This document shows positions 22,637-35,792 of a stretch of DNA of 64,000 bases, piece after piece. Origin of the DNA: Fremontodendron californicum (Eukaryota > Streptophyta > Magnoliopsida > Malvales > Malvaceae). Position 1 is the first letter of the stretch. Every line of letters starts with the position of its first letter. A program made the translations under genes and the position numbers. The stretch spans positions 16,110,501-16,174,500 of the forward strand of contig JAULJL010000011.1 in the NCBI GenBank assembly GCA_030761205.1, read 5' to 3'. Under the pieces are notes generated by a model. It saw nothing but the letters and a program-made list of their open reading frames with translations. It had not been told where the DNA came from and did not search any database.

Positions 22637-24126
22637 ATGGTTCTTAAAAATAAAGGTACAATTGGTCGCACTCAGAAAAAACCAGATTTCCAACACTCTT
22701 ACAATACACGATCTCGAACAAAAGCCATGGAAAACGATCAGCTTGCCAGAATTGAAAGAATAGAAAGAATCCAGAAAGAACTACAAGAACAGTTGACTAA
22801 GTCTCAAGAGGAGACACGAGAACAGATGACAAAGCTCATGGAGATGATGAGCACTATGATGAAGCAGAAGTGGCCCAGAGAGAATTTTGCTGGAATAGGG
22901 GCAGTGAATCAGGAGGATAGACCAGAATTGGTACAGAGAAATAGCCAGACATCCCAACCTGTGGGAAATGAAATCCCAACTGGGGAAGCATTCTACATCT
23001 ACATCCAGCTGGCGGCCGAAGCACATAATTTTGGTCCAAAAAGGGGTAACATCAGAGTTGATCCAATCGAGGTTGAGGTTCCAGACTTCGAAGAAATGGC
23101 AGAGAAGGAATGGGCCAAAATGACTGAACTGAAGAGGGTCGAAACTGCTGAATCTGAGAAGAAATATCAGTTGTTGGAAGAAAGGCTAAGAGCAGTGGAA
23201 GGAGCAGAGTTGTTTGGTAGCCTAGATGCCAAAGAGATGAGCTTGGTACATGATCTAATAATTCCACCGAAGTTCAAAGTACCAGACTTTGAAAAGTATA
23301 ATGGGACCACCAACCCATCGGCTCATCTGACTATGTACTGTAGAAGGATGACAGGACATGAGGATAATGAGAAATTGCTTATTCATTGCTTCCAAGACAG
23401 CTTAACAGGATCAGCCACCCGATGGTACAATCAGCTGAGTCGTACCAAAATTCGTTCATGGACAGATTTAGCCAGGGCTTTTATGGAATATTATAAGCAT
23501 GTTTCCGACATGGTACCGGATAGGCTGTCATTAAAAAACATGGAAAAGAGGTCCAATGAGACCTTCAAAGAGTATTCATAGAGGTGGAGGGATCTGGCCA
23601 CACAAGTGCAACCCCCTTTAACCAACAAAGAAACCACGGTGCTTTTCATTAACACATTGAAAGCACCCTATTATGACAAATTGGTGGGAAACGCTACCAA
23701 AGATTTTGCGGATATGGTAATATCTGGGGAAATGATTGAGTCAGCTATTAAGAATGGAAAGATAGAAGGGGGTGAGTCTGTTACCCTAAAGAGAGCTTTT
23801 CCTATAAAGAAGAAAGAGGAAACCCATGCAGTAAGCTTCAACCAATACCCTTATACACCTCCTACACCATAGACACCACCAAGGCCCTATACTCCTACTA
23901 CACCTTATGCACCTCCAACACCTTACACACCATACCCGGGGTATAATCCTTACTACCCCAATGTAAACCACCTTACCCAAAACCTGTTCCACTACACCAA
24001 TATACCACAACAGCCATTCCCAACTGGCATATCCCCTCAAATAACCTTTCCTAGAAATACTGTCCCAAACACTCAGGGTCCTGCGCGTAATGACCAACGT
24101 TCACCAAAGAACGATCAAAAAGCCTA
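22637..24126 (+). pseudogene. e1 gag
   Basis: ATG 22637 opens a frame with a basic N-terminus (YNTRSRTKA), a coiled coil rich in E/Q/K (residues about 35-80), and the retrotransposon capsid core: PPKFKVPDFEKYNGTTNPSA, CFQDSLTGSATRWYNQL, SWTDLARAFMEYYKHVSDM, FKEYS, then RWRDLATQVQPPL and FADMVISGEMIE. A proline/tyrosine-rich stretch (PYTPPTP repeats) follows. TAG stops at 23579 and 23870 and a TAA at about 24124 interrupt the single frame, so the full-length protein cannot be made. Confidence 0.85.
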
Positions 24127-26383
24127 ATTTGATCCGATTCCCACTACCTATGGTGAGCTATATCCAAACTATTGCAGGGTCAACTTGTTGCACCCGTGTA
24201 CCTAAAACCTTTGACACCTCCATATCCAAGATGGTACAATGCAAATACCAACTGTGCATACCATGCGGGAATCCAAGGATATTCAATTGAAGATTGTCTG
24301 GCCTTCAAAAAAGAAGTCCAAAGCCTGATTAATGCTGGGGTTGTGAAGTTTGGATCAAAAAATGGGCCGAACATAGCTGGAAATCCATTGCCCAATCATG
24401 CTGGGAGTCAGGTGAATGCAATATTGACTAGAGGGGACAGAAGATTAAAAAGGGATATTGGGGAGGTTAAGACTCCGATGATGACAGTATGGGTTGAAAT
24501 GGTCAAGGCAGGATTGGTGGAAGGTACCGAAGGTCTGAAAATGGTTGTAAGAAAGGTGCATAATTGGTGCCCGTTCCATTAGGGTGAAGGCCATGACATA
24601 CAAAACTGCGGGGACTTTCGGGTTAAAGTCCAAAAGATTATGGATAATGGGGTAGGCTAATTCTATGAGAAGATAGAAGGGGAAATAGAAGTCATTGAAA
24701 ATACAGGTGGCTATGGGATAGGAAGACCCCTAATCATCTACTATGATAAACCGGAGGAAAAAGTTATGCCAGTCATGGAAGAAAATACGCCCAAATTAAT
24801 CATTGATTTTCCTGTTTCCTTTCCATACAAGGAAAACAAGGCTACACCATGGACATATGACTGCAGCATGGTTATGCCCGGGTCTTCAGGCCATCAGGAT
24901 ATTACAGGTGTGGGGCATTTAACCCGAAGCGGGAGGTGTTATGCTTCGGAGGCCGTTGAACAAGGGGTAGCAGGGAAAGACAGAGGAATTGATAAAGGGA
25001 AGAAGGTCATCGAGCCAATCCATATTGAGATGGATTCGCCAAAGGAAAGAGAAAGGGGATCAGCCCCGGTTAACAGAATAAAAGAACCGGTATGTGAGAA
25101 GGAAGCTTGTGAGTTCTTGAAATTTATAAAGCATAGTGAGTATAGCGTGGTTGAACAACTGCAACGTCAACCAGCTAGGATCTCAATCTTATTCTTGCTT
25201 CTAAATTCAGAACCACACATAAATGCTTTGTTAAGAGTATTAAATCAAGCATACGTGGCTAATAAATATCAGTGGAAAAACAGGATAGGTTGGTGGGAAA
25301 CATCGCAGCAGATGACTACATATTTTTCAGCTATGAGGAGATACCACCCAACGGTATTGGATCGACGAAAGCTCTCCATATAACTATCACTTGTAAGGGG
25401 CACATATTATCAAGGGTCCTTTTGGATAATGGTTCTTCACTAAATGTGATGCCTTTAGCAACCCTATCCAAATTGCCAGTGGATATATCCCATATGATAC
25501 CAAGTTGCACGGTGGTCAGGGCTTTTGATGGAACTAGGAGAGAGGTTATGGGAACCATTGAAGTTCCTCTGGAGATAGGCCCGTGCATTTATACAGTGAA
25601 CTTCCAGGTCATGGATATTAATCCATCTTATAATTGCTTGTTGGGAAGGCCATGGATACATTCAGCTGGGGCTGTTGCCTCGTCTCTCCACCAAAAGCTG
25701 AAATTTGTGATGGAGGGCCGGTTGATCACGGTATCAGGGGAGGAAGACATTATAGCTTCCGCATCAACTGAATCTCCTTATGTAGAGCCCAATGAAGATG
25801 CCGTGGAGTGTTCTTTTCGGTCTTTGGAATTTGTAAATGCAGTTTTCGTCGCTGAAGGACGAAAAATTCTGAAACCAAAGCTGTCCAAGAACACAAGGCT
25901 GGGGGTAAGAACCACCGTAGAAAAAGGCTGCAGGGCTGGAAAAGGACTCGGGAAATATCTTCAGGGGATGGCTCAAGCCATAGAAGTAAAAGGAAAGAGA
26001 GACCAATTTGGCCTAGGGTATCTTCCGAAGGCCCATGAGAAAAGGAAACAAGTTGAAAAGAATCGGCAAAGGAGGATGGCCCGTCTTACGGGTATGGATA
26101 TTGCGTGGGAGCCTATGACATTCCCACCTATCCTTCACAGCTTTCGCTTAGCCGGTTCTCTGTTTGGAGAAAAGAATAATGTGCTCGTAATGATAGAGCA
26201 GGCCTTTGAGAGGTTCCAGGTGAATAGGGATGAGCAGATGTATAATGTGGAGATCTGCACGACCGAGAAAGACAGAATTGAAAGAGAGAGTGCTAGCTAG
26301 ATGGTGCGACCTTGTCCACCAGGATATAGACTAACCAACTGGAGTGCGACTGAGTTGCCCATAGTTTTTAAGTCTATTCCAAA
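24127..26383 (+). pseudogene. e1 nucleocapsid-like region, aspartic protease and G-patch-like segment
   Basis: After a frameshift near 24165 the frame shows two Cys/His motifs (CAYHAGIQGYSIEDC near 24250 and WCPFH...GHDIQNC near 24570). The protease domain follows in another frame from about 25272: ITCKGHILSRVLLDNGSSLN with the DNGSS active-site form usual in Ogre, then NCLLGRPWIHSAGA. A G-patch-like segment KGCRAGKGLGKYLQG lies near 25925. Stops are at 24580, 24658 and 26298, with a frameshift near 25265. Beyond the 26298 stop the frame continues to a splice donor at 26384. Confidence 0.8.
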
Positions 26384-26601
26384 GTAATACTTTTTAAAAA
26401 AGCAATCTTAACTATCTTTACCCAGAGATATTAAAAGTTTTTTTTTTTTCTGTAATGAGTTTTTTTTTAGCTATTTTCATTCAATAAATAACAAGCACAA
26501 TGCATTATCCATATTGATGTGTCCATATTCTTTCATTTTTGTTATTTATTTTGTTTTCATTATATATTTTCCTATATTGTTTTTTCTCCACCTATTTACA
26601 G
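26384..26601 (+). other. Putative Ogre intron between protease and RT
   Basis: A donor AA|GTAATA at 26384 and an acceptor CTATTTACAG ending at 26601, after a T-rich tract, bound 218 bp of AT-rich sequence containing stops. Joining the flanks preserves the frame (an AAG codon split 2+1), linking protease to the RT polyprotein. Ogre elements are known for an intron at this place. Splicing itself is inferred. Confidence 0.7.
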
Positions 26602-28239
26602 GTGTACGGATGCGGAATATGAGGATCTTCCTGTCAGTAATTCTGAAATTGATTTTGAAAGACCCATTTGCACGGGTGATTTTGAGACTAATGAAGACAC
26701 TGAGGATTACGGTCTACCTCAAGATCTATTGAGGAAAATAGAACAAGAGGAGAAACAAGTACTTCCTCATAAGGAGTTATTAGAAACGATAAATCTGGGA
26801 AATGGTGAAGAAATAAAAGAAGTTAAAATTGGGACTTCATTGTCATCATCAATAAAAGGTGAATTGATAGCTTTGCTCCAGGAGTATGTGGATATATTTG
26901 CATGGTCTTATCAAGACATGCCACGGTTGGATCCGGATATCATGGTTCATAAGCTCCCTTTAAAGCCAGAATGCAAGCCAATTCAGCAAAAGTTGAGAAG
27001 AATGAGGTCTGATATGCTATTAAAGATAAAGGAGGAGGTAAAGAAGCAATTTGATGCTGGATTCTTAGTGGTGGCAAAATATCCAGAATGGGTGGCAAAT
27101 ATTGTTCCGGTACCAAAGAAGGATGGCAAGATGCGGATGTGCGTTGATTATCGAGATTTGAACAAGGCCAGCCCTAAAGATAATTTCCCTTTGCCCCATA
27201 TTGATACTCTGGTGGATAATACAGCAAAGAGTTCTTTATTTTCTTTTATGGACGAATTCTCAAGATACAATCAGATCAAGATGGCACCGGAAGATATGGA
27301 GAAAACCACATTTGTTACAATGTGGGGAACCTTCTACTACAAAGTAATTCCATTTGGGTTGAAGAATGCTGGGGAAACATACCAGAGAGCCATGGTGACC
27401 TTGTTTCATGATATGATGCATAAGGGAATTGAGGTCTACGTTGATGATATGATCGCAAAGTCACAAGGAGAAGAGGAGCATATTGCGAATCTTAAGAAGC
27501 TCTTTGAACGATTAAAGAAGTTTAGACTCAAGCTAAATCCGGCACAATGCACTTTTGGACTCACCTCGAGGAAGTTGTTGGGTTTTGTCGTAAGCAAAAG
27601 AAGAATTGAGATTGACCTGGATAAAGTGAAGGCTATTCAGAATTTGCCACCACCTCGCACTCAAAAGAAAGTAAGAGGTTATCTGGGGAGATTGAATTGC
27701 ATTGCTCGATTTATTTCACAGTTAACCGATAAATGTGATCCAATATTTAATTTACTTCGAAAACGTGATCCAGGAGAAGGGGATGAAGGGTGTCAGATTG
27801 CTTTTGAAAAGGTTAAGCATTATCTATCAAACCCACCAGTATTAATGCCACCTATTCTGGATAAACCAATGATACTGTATTTATCATTATTTGAAAGATC
27901 CATGGGTTGTGTTTTAGGGCAGCTTGATGAAACTGGAAAGAAAGAACAGGCAGTTTACTACCTCAGCAAGAAGTTCACAGATTATGAGTTGAAATATTCA
28001 TCGGTAGAAAAGTTATGTTGTGCCTTAGCTTGGACTGCTCGAAGACTTAGACAGTATATGTTGTATCACACAACGTGCTGATTGCCAAGCTGGATCCAGT
28101 CAAGTGCATGTTGGAAGCACCTTCTTTGTCAGGGAGGGCGGCAAGATGGCAGGTTTTATTGTCAGAGTACGACATCGTATAGGTAAGTCAAAAAGCTATC
28201 CAGGGCAGTGCAGTAGCTGAATTCTTAGCAAGTCGGGCA
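26602..28239 (+). pseudogene. e1 reverse transcriptase and gypsy-type RNase H
   Basis: The frame carries the RT domain: KKDGKMRMCVDYRDLNKASP, FPLPHIDTLVDN, FSFMDEFSRYNQIKM, TMWGTFYYKVIPFGLKNAGE and the catalytic YVDD in IEVYVDDMIAKS. The connection domain and the first RNase H follow (YLSLFERSMGCVLGQ, AVYYLSKKFTDYE, SSVEKLCCALAW). FMDEFSRYNQI is a changed FMDG(F/Y)SGYNQI box. A one-base deletion near 28078 shifts the frame at ...YHTT, and a TAG at 28180 follows. Confidence 0.9.
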
Positions 28240-28882
28240 GTGGAAGATTATGAGCCATTGAACTTTGACTTCCCGGATGAAGATTTGATGTATGTGTCGC
28301 AAGCAGATGATATTCCCCTGAAAAAGAAAGTATGGAAAATGTACTTTGATGGCGCATTTAATGCCATGGGGCATGGAATCAGGGCAGTGCTTATATCCAC
28401 AGAAGAAGATTATTATCCTTTCACTGCTAGATTGGATTTTGATTGTACAAACAATACTGCCGAGTATGAAGCATGTACTATGGTCCTTCGTGCTGCAGTG
28501 GATAGAAAGATCAAAGTATTGGAAGTTTTCAGAGACTCAGCCTTGGTGATTACGAGGAGAATGGGAAACCCGAGATACAAAGCTAATCCGATACCGAGAA
28601 CTCATATTGAGTTTATTGGAGGAGTTTGAAGAAGTGAACTTCAACTACTTTCCTCGAGAAGAAAATCGAATAGCCGATGCTCTGGCTACTTTGTCATCAA
28701 TGTTCAAAGTGAATGAAGGGGCAGAAGTTGTGCCGATCAAGATGAGTATATATGCGTCTCCTGCCCATTGTTTGAGTATCGAAGAAGAAGCAGATGGCCT
28801 TCCTCGGTATAATGACATCATACAGTACATTAAGAATCAAAATACCCAGAACAAGCAACAGATAATGACAAGAGGACTCTGA
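28240..28882 (+). pseudogene. e1 second (archaeal-type) RNase H domain
   Basis: WKMYFDGAFNAMGHGIRAVL, NNTAEYEACTMVLRAAVDRK and VFRDSALVI show the Asp-Glu-Asp catalytic pattern of the additional RNase H domain that marks the Tat/Ogre lineage. The second strand motif has FRDS where GDS is usual. A frameshift near 28605 separates it from LLEEFEEVNFNYFPREENRI...ADALATL, which carries the last catalytic Asp. Another frameshift near 28875 leads into integrase. Confidence 0.85.
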
Positions 28883-30050
28883 GAAGGCTAGCAATGGGTT
28901 TCGTTCTAGACAGAAAGTTTCTCTACAAGAAAGGGAAAGATCAAGTCCTATTGAGATGTGTCGGGTCTACCGAAGCTCGAAGAATCATAGAAGAGGTCCA
29001 TGAAGGGATTTTTGGCACTCATGCTAATGGTCACATGCTTGCTAAACAGATTATGAGGGCAGGGTACTATTGGTTGACGATGGAAGGAGATTGTATAAAT
29101 TATTCCTAGAAGTGACATAAATGCCAGATTTATGAAGATAAGATTCATGTGTCGCCATCACTATTACATGTCATGACTGCGCCATGGCCCTTTTCAATAT
29201 GGGGAATGGATATGATCGGGCCTATTACCCCGAAAGCTTCAAATGGACATCGTTTCATCTTGGTGGCCATAGATTATTTCACAAAGTGGGTAGAAGCTGC
29301 GTCCTATGCAAATGTAACAAAGTCGGTGGTATGCAGATTAGTCAAGAAAGAAATCATATGCCGTTACGGGTTGCCAGCAAGAATTATTTCGGATAATGCT
29401 CTCAATTTGAACAATAAGATGATGGGGAAGTGTGTACTCAATTCAAGATCACACATCATAATTCAGCACCTTACCGTCCAAAGATGAATGGCGCAGTAGA
29501 AGCAGCTAACAAGAACATTAAGAGGATTGTTGAGAAGATGACCAATGTGTACAAAGATTGGCATGAGATCCTGCCTTTCGCTCTTCATGCATATCATACT
29601 TCGGTCCGCACATCTACAGGGGCAACACCATTTTCTTTGGTATATGGGATAGAAGCAGTGCTACCTATTGAAGTTGAGATCCCTTCACTTCGGGTTTTGA
29701 TGGAAGTTGGGCTAGAGGAAGCAGAATGGGTTAGAGCTCGTTATGAACAGTTGAATCTCATCGAGGAGAAAAGATTGAAAGCAATTTGCCATGGGTAGTT
29801 GTATTAGAAAAGGATGATCCGAGCCCACAACAAGAAGGTTCGTCCTAGACAGTTCCGAGAGGGGGAGTTGGTATTGAGAAAAATTCTCCCTATAGTGAAG
29901 GACTCGAGAGAAAAATGGGCTCCGAATTGGGAAGGACCCTATGTGGTAAAAAGAGCTTTTTCTAGAGGAGCATTGATTTTAACTAGAATGGACGGAGATG
30001 ATTTTAGACATCCCGTGAATGCTGATGAACTAAAGAAGTACTATGCTTAA
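28883..30050 (+). pseudogene. e1 integrase
   Basis: The zinc-binding N-terminal domain is recognisable (GTHANGHMLAKQIMRAGYYW, then HKCQIY) but is cut by stops at 29107 and 29113, the second at a zinc-ligand Cys position. The catalytic core has WGMDMIGPI and RIISDNA for the first two Asp and, after a frameshift near 29430, APYRPKMNGAVEAANKNIKR for the Glu. The C-terminal domain includes LVLRKILP, WAPNWEGPYVVKRAFSRGAL and a terminal LKKYYA with TAA at 30048. An additional stop lies near 29797. Confidence 0.9.
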
Positions 30051-32218
30051 AAAAAAGAAAAAAAGTGTGTGATGCTGTGCACATGAAAATTCGAATGATT
30101 CCAAGTGTAAAAATAGAAATTCTATATATCTATTTCCCCTGAGAATTGCTTTTCAAAGAGAATATTCATGCTTGATATGATAAATGGCCGTCTTTCATAT
30201 TCCTTCCACTAAGAAGAAATTATCCTTAGTCACCCTTTTTAAGGCTTAAGAATTATTTCTTTCTTTAAACCTTGATCAAGGATCACCCTCTATACTGGAG
30301 GGTAAAAATGAGGAAAGATAATAAAAAATCATGGCAAAAAGAAAGCCATTGAAAAATGTGGCAAATGAAAGCCAACAAAGCAAAAAAGACAAAAGTTTCA
30401 AGAACAAATTCTCCTCAGGAAATGATCCTTGATCCAATCACCCTTAAACACACTTTGGGCCTATTTTATCCTTTCTTTCTAAACCAAAACCTTGGCCTAC
30501 ATTACATTCTTTAAAAGCCCATTTTGATCAAGCATGGATATTTAATTTGAAAAGTTATTCTCAGAATTCATCCCATCTTTTGAATTGATATTTTTACCTT
30601 GGAAGCATTTAGAATTCTCAGATGCATTAAAAAAAATGGAAATGAAAAAAGAATGTAAAAGGAGAGGTTTAAGCCGAAAACCCACAAAGGGCTACTTAAT
30701 ATCGAACGGAGTACACTTGAGTTGAAAACCTACAAAAGGCAGCTCAAGTACTAATCAAAGTTTGAATCAATGCTCCGTGTAAAGGGGGAGAAAGTATTTG
30801 ACAATCAGAGGAAAAGGGAACAACTCAGTTTGATGTAACTACAGAAACTAAGAGATTACCCAAGTGAATTGCTCGTTCAAGAGAAATTTCAGATGGTTTG
30901 AAAAAGGAAGGGTCCAAGATATTCCGTATCCGGGGCATCTACAGCCTATAACCTTATATTTGTTTCTTATATCTTTGATATTTATTTTTACCATTTTAAA
31001 ACATTTCTTGCAATAAATTCTTGTTATCCTTTTCATGACAATTTTTGCCTGATTCATACTTTCTTTCATATACTTTTGAGATGCATTATGGTTGTTATTA
31101 AATTGAATGATGATTAGTAATAAAAATCTTTAAATAAAGGGATTTCAAGGTATTACTAAGGAATAGATTTAAATCTTGGGAAAGGTTTGGAAAGATCACC
31201 AAAGAAAAGTAAACAGCGAACGTGTTGGAAACTCCATCATGAAGTCAGAAAATCTATGAACTTCAGCGAAAGACAGAAACTGAGACTGTTTGACAAGATA
31301 TCTTGAGTGAAGAATTTCTTAAGTGGGGCATCAATGAACAATTGAAGACTTTGTCCTGAAGTCATATAATCTGTGAACCTCAAAGAAACCATGGATTAGA
31401 AATTATGGCACAATCATTTGATTGCATTTATTTTAGGAAACATACAAGCATTTGCAAAGCATGACATTCTCATCATTGCATTTAGCTAACAGTGCAGAAA
31501 TCAGGGAAACTTGGACTTCCCCAAAGAGAACTCGTTTTGCTTCTCAAAAGATTCAGAGTCTGAGATCGCCATCAAGGTATTTCCTCCTGCTTTAAATTGA
31601 ATTCATTTTGTTTATCAGACAAATCGAGCCTTGAGACCGTCGTCAAGGTATTTTCAAACCATTTTTTAAAGACCTTCAGGCACCAGTTTTAAAGACCTTC
31701 GGGCATCAGTAGTTTTAAATACCTTCGGGCACCATTTTTAAGACCTTCGGGCACCAATTTTAAAGACCTTTGGGCACCAGTTTTAAAGACCTTCGGGCAC
31801 CATTTTAAAGACCTCCGGGCACCAATTTTTAAAGACCTCCGGGCACCATTTTAAAGACCTCCGGGAACCAATTTTTTAAGACCTCCGGGCACCATTTTAA
31901 AGACCTTCGGGCACCAGTTTTTTTTAAGACCTCTGGCACCATTTTTTTAAGACCTTCGGGCACCATTTTTAAGACCTTCAGGCACAATTTTTTCTTTTGA
32001 AAATCGAATCCATTTCCTTAAGACGGGCCGAGCCTTGATTAGTCAGGGAATTCAATTTAAGGATAAAATCTTCAATTTACAGCTTTTTCAAAAAAAAAAA
32101 AAAAAAATAGAAGAATGAAGAAGAAACCCCTTTCTATTTCCTTCACATGTGATTGCACTGACCGTACAAAATTAGTGTTTGTTTATCTTTGCCTGATTCC
32201 TGATTCTCAGCAATAGCC
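30051..32218 (+). other. e1 3' untranslated region
   Basis: Non-coding. The first 600 bp match e2 at 43310-44060 (for example ATCTATTTCCCCTGAG and GGATCACCCTCTA-type blocks). Two direct units around 30660-30750 carry (C/A)GAAAACC(C/T)ACAAA. A minisatellite occupies 31665-31990, and a poly-A run lies at about 32090-32107 before the PPT. Confidence 0.75.
31665..31990. repeat. e1 3'UTR minisatellite, AAGACCTTCGGGCACCA unit
   Basis: About a dozen units of roughly 20-25 bp with core AAGACC(T/C)(T/C)CGGGCACCA, separated by short T/A runs. It sits at the same place relative to the PPT as the much larger arrays in e2 and e3, which use different unit sequences. Confidence 0.9.
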
Positions 32219-32231
32219 AAAGAGGGGCAGC
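32219..32231 (+). other. e1 polypurine tract
   Basis: AAAGAGGGGCAGC directly precedes the 3' LTR start TGTAGACACC. The same 13 bases precede the e2 3' LTR (47019-47031) and, reversed, the e3 LTR (54487-54499). Confidence 0.9.
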
Positions 32232-35200
32232 TGTAGACACCTAATTTTGTCCGGACCACTAAAACAGGTATATTTTCTTCCTAAATTGATGTTCCGAGTG
32301 TAAAAAGATTTTTTTCATCCTGCAGGTGGTACTCCGAGACTTAGTTTAAGAGGGCGAGCATAAAAAGTCAGACTCGAAAAAGTCAACCTCGAAAAAAGTC
32401 AACCTCAAAAAGTCAACTACTAAAAAAGTCAACCCATTTTCAAAATCAAGATTTTAAGTTCAATTGAAAAATGGTGAAAGAATTTTGATAATCCGAGGTC
32501 TACATTGAAAGATATGGAGTTCGGAAGTTGGGATTTAGAGATTCTGTAAAAAGAAAACCCTAATCCGAAAATTTTGGGGAAAAGTGCTTAAACGAACAAA
32601 TTGGTCGAAATTGAAGGTTCCAAATGAAAGATAAGCACTGAATGCGAGTAATGGAGAAGCCACTTGCAAGAAAAACTGAAAGAAAAGTCAATCCGGGAGA
32701 AAACCGAGAATTAGGGTTTTTAGTGGATTTCGATGAAATCGGGAAGAATCACGAAAATGGCATGACTTGGTAAGAAGAAAGCCCCCAATGGAAGAGGAAT
32801 GGTTAAAAAGGGATAGCCCAAGGCTCATCTTGAAGAAAATCTGAAAATCGAACTTGTTTTGAGCAAAACCGGGTTTCGGAGGCAAAAGGGCAAAATTGGA
32901 AAATGCAGGAAAAATAGCAAATGAACTCCAAAAATTCTGAAAATTTTCAAATCTCATTATTAAACCGTTTGAAAGAGATTGGCAAAATAGAATCTTGATT
33001 CGGTGTTCGTTTCCAAAATGGCCAAATCCTCGGTCTCTTTTGTAGTAATTCAAAAGGGAAAATCGTGGAAAATAGCAAATGAACTCCAAATTTTCTGAAA
33101 TTTTGCAAATGTCATTTTTAAATTAGGTGGAAGAGATTGGCAAAAGAAAATCTTGATTCGGAGTCCGTTTGCAAAATGGCCAAATCCCGGGCCTCTCATG
33201 CAATAATTCAAGAAGATAAATCCTGAAAAAATAGCAAATGGACTCCAAAAATTATCAAATTTTGCGAATCTAATTTTTAAATTATTTAGAAGAGATTGGC
33301 AAGAGAAAATCTTGATTCGGAGTTCGTTTGCAAAATGGCCAAATCCTGAGCTCCTATGCAGTAATTCAAGCTGATAAATCCCGAAAAAATATCAAATGAG
33401 CTCCAAAAATTATGAAAACTTCCAGATCACACTTTTAAATTATTTGGAAGATATTGGTGAAGAAAAATCTTGATTTGGAGCTCGTTTAAAAAATAGTAAA
33501 ATGTAGGGGCATAAAAGGGCATTTTTGGAAGAAAAAATCCACATAAATAGCAAACGGACTTGGATAATTTTGAAAACCTCCAGAACTCAATGTTTTATTA
33601 TTTTGGAAGTATTAAAAAAAGAAAAATTAAATTTGGATTCCGTTTGATATTTATTTGCATCCGAGGGGCAAAACGATCATTTCACCCAAGCAACTGAAAA
33701 GGGCTTCTTTGGGCCTTTAAAAAAATCAGACTTGGGCTGGAAAAGAGAAGTGCTGGCCTGCCAAGGCCCAAAGGAAGGAGGAAGCTTCTGATTTTTCAAT
33801 AAAATGGCTAAAAATTAAGAGTTAGTTAGAGATTCTCTTTGATCAAGCCATGGTGATTAAGCCACATAGGCCAAGAGAGATGTCAACATTATTCTTGAAT
33901 AGCTGTAATTTGGGACAGCTGATATGCTAATCTAAGGGTGATAACTTCATGATTTTTTCACCTTGAATTATTAGCCATTTGATGGAAAATTGGTTACAAA
34001 AAAATGACAACATCCTTGCTCATTAAAAGGGGGGTTTTGGCCAGCATGTAGGGGGGTTCAGAATTTTAATTTTCACACTTTATTTTGGCTGAGTTCTCTT
34101 GGTTTTTACTTGGTTTTTCTCTCTTTGGTTGAAGGCAAAAATAAAAAGTTTAGAAAAGAAAGGAAAGTTTGAAGAGATAAAGCTTGAAATATTAGCTTCT
34201 CGAGGTTGCTCTTGAGCACCAACTCTTGCACTTTCTTGATTTTCCACTCTTATTTTTTCTATTTTAATTACTATTTGGTGAGTTTCCTTTTTAAATAAAT
34301 GTTTTTTTATTGTTATTCTTAAGTTCTTTCTTCATCTCTTTCTTAAATATATTTTTTACAATTTTTTTTTACAATATTCTCACCATGGCTGAATGGCCTA
34401 CATTCTTTATTTAATGTTGCTGTTTTGGTTCATTTTATCATGTTGTTTATATTTTTTTCTTTGATCCTGATGTTTTAAATGCTATTCTACTTCATATACT
34501 TGAGTTATATTTTAATTTGGTTGCTTTGTTTGTTGCCATTTATGATTTAATTATCATGTTCTTGCATTTTTAATTTTCTGTTTTCATGATTTTAGTTGAG
34601 CATGTTTTAGATTTAGTATATCAAGTGTTTGTGAAAATGCTTGTGTGGTTTTTGCATGACTTGAGTTTTATATTTTAGTTGAGCATGTTTTAGATTTAGT
34701 ATATTAAGTGTTTGTGAAAATGCTTGTGTGGTTTTTGCATGATTTGAGTTTTATATTTTAGTTGAGCATGTTAGTATATCAAGTGTTTGTGAAAATGCCA
34801 TGCTTGTTGGAGCTTGAGGCCATTTGGCTTATCCATGTGTTTTGCATTGTGTGTTGTATTTTTGCCATGTTAGTTGGTAGGTTTTTGCATTTGTATGATA
34901 TTTGATTTAGTTTTGCATGCTAGTAGACCAAGTGTTTGTGAAAATGCCATGTTTGCTAGTCACATAGGCCATTTGGTCACTCCTTGAATTTTTGCATTAT
35001 ATGTGCATTCTTGCCATGTTAGTTGATAGGTTAGCATTTGCATGATATTTGGTTGAGTTTTTGGTTTAAGAATGCTTTGTGTTTGTGAAAATGCCATGCA
35101 TATTTTAGTTATTAAGTTTGGTTTATTTGCCATGCATGTTCATGCATTTTAGGTATAGGTTGCATTAAATGCCATGCAAGTTCATTTATGTCTAGGTCAC

Positions 35201-35792
35201 TATATGAATGCCATGCATTTTTTCATGACATTTAGGTTTAAACTCATGCATTTCACGCATTATGTTTGTTGTATTGTTTCATGCATTTCATGTTCATGCC
35301 ACTTGAATAATGACTTAGGCCAATTAATGGTTCAAAGTCATGCTCTCTTGAGCACACTTGTGGAAAATTAAAGTTTGTCAAATTGATTATTCTACCTTTG
35401 TGATTTTTTTACTTAGCCAATTTTTATCTAACTTCCAAAAAGTCCTAGCTACTGTTTGTGAGTTATTTTGTGAGTCTTAAATATTTTTACTTTGATTTTT
35501 AAATGATTTTATCAAAGACAAAAATGTATTTTGGCAAAGCAGTTTTTTCACCCAGTACTCGTACTTTCCTAATTTTTCTGGGAATTCGTCTTTGATCAGA
35601 AAATTAAGCTGATTTTTTCTCATGGATTTTTACATGTCTCGAGTCTCCATTATTATTTTCAGAATTTTTAAAATTTTTAAAAATAGGATAAAAAATCGTG
35701 TCTTAAAACTGGACAGTGGAGTCAGAATTGAATTTAAAGAAAAATCATTTTTCTGTTTTGGTTAAGCTACTTAGAGGGGGCTGATTAGGAAG
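32232..35792 (+). repeat. e1 3' LTR, first 3.56 kb, interrupted by e2
   Basis: Collinear with 14393-17952 of the 5' LTR. It stops at ...CTGATTAGGAAG, and the next base is the first base of the e2 LTR. In the 5' LTR the same point reads CTGATTAGGAAG followed by GTTAGCTACT. The missing third should lie beyond the e2/e3/Athila nest, outside the window. Confidence 0.9.

Larger units (their letters stand above)
14393..35792 (+). mobile_element. Element e1: Ogre/Tat-type Ty3 retrotransposon, decayed
   Basis: The element has 5-kb LTRs starting TGTAGACACC, a PBS, an extra ORF1 upstream of gag-pol, an intron between protease and RT, a G-patch-like segment, a second RNase H domain, a long 3'UTR with tandem repeats and a PPT (AAAGAGGGGCAGC). 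This combination is that of the Ogre group of the Tat lineage. It inserted into the Tekay integrase; the 5 bp before it are AGGGG. Its 3' LTR is interrupted at 35792 by e2, and the rest of it is not in the window. More than a dozen stops and frameshifts show that it is old and cannot make its own proteins. Confidence 0.85.
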
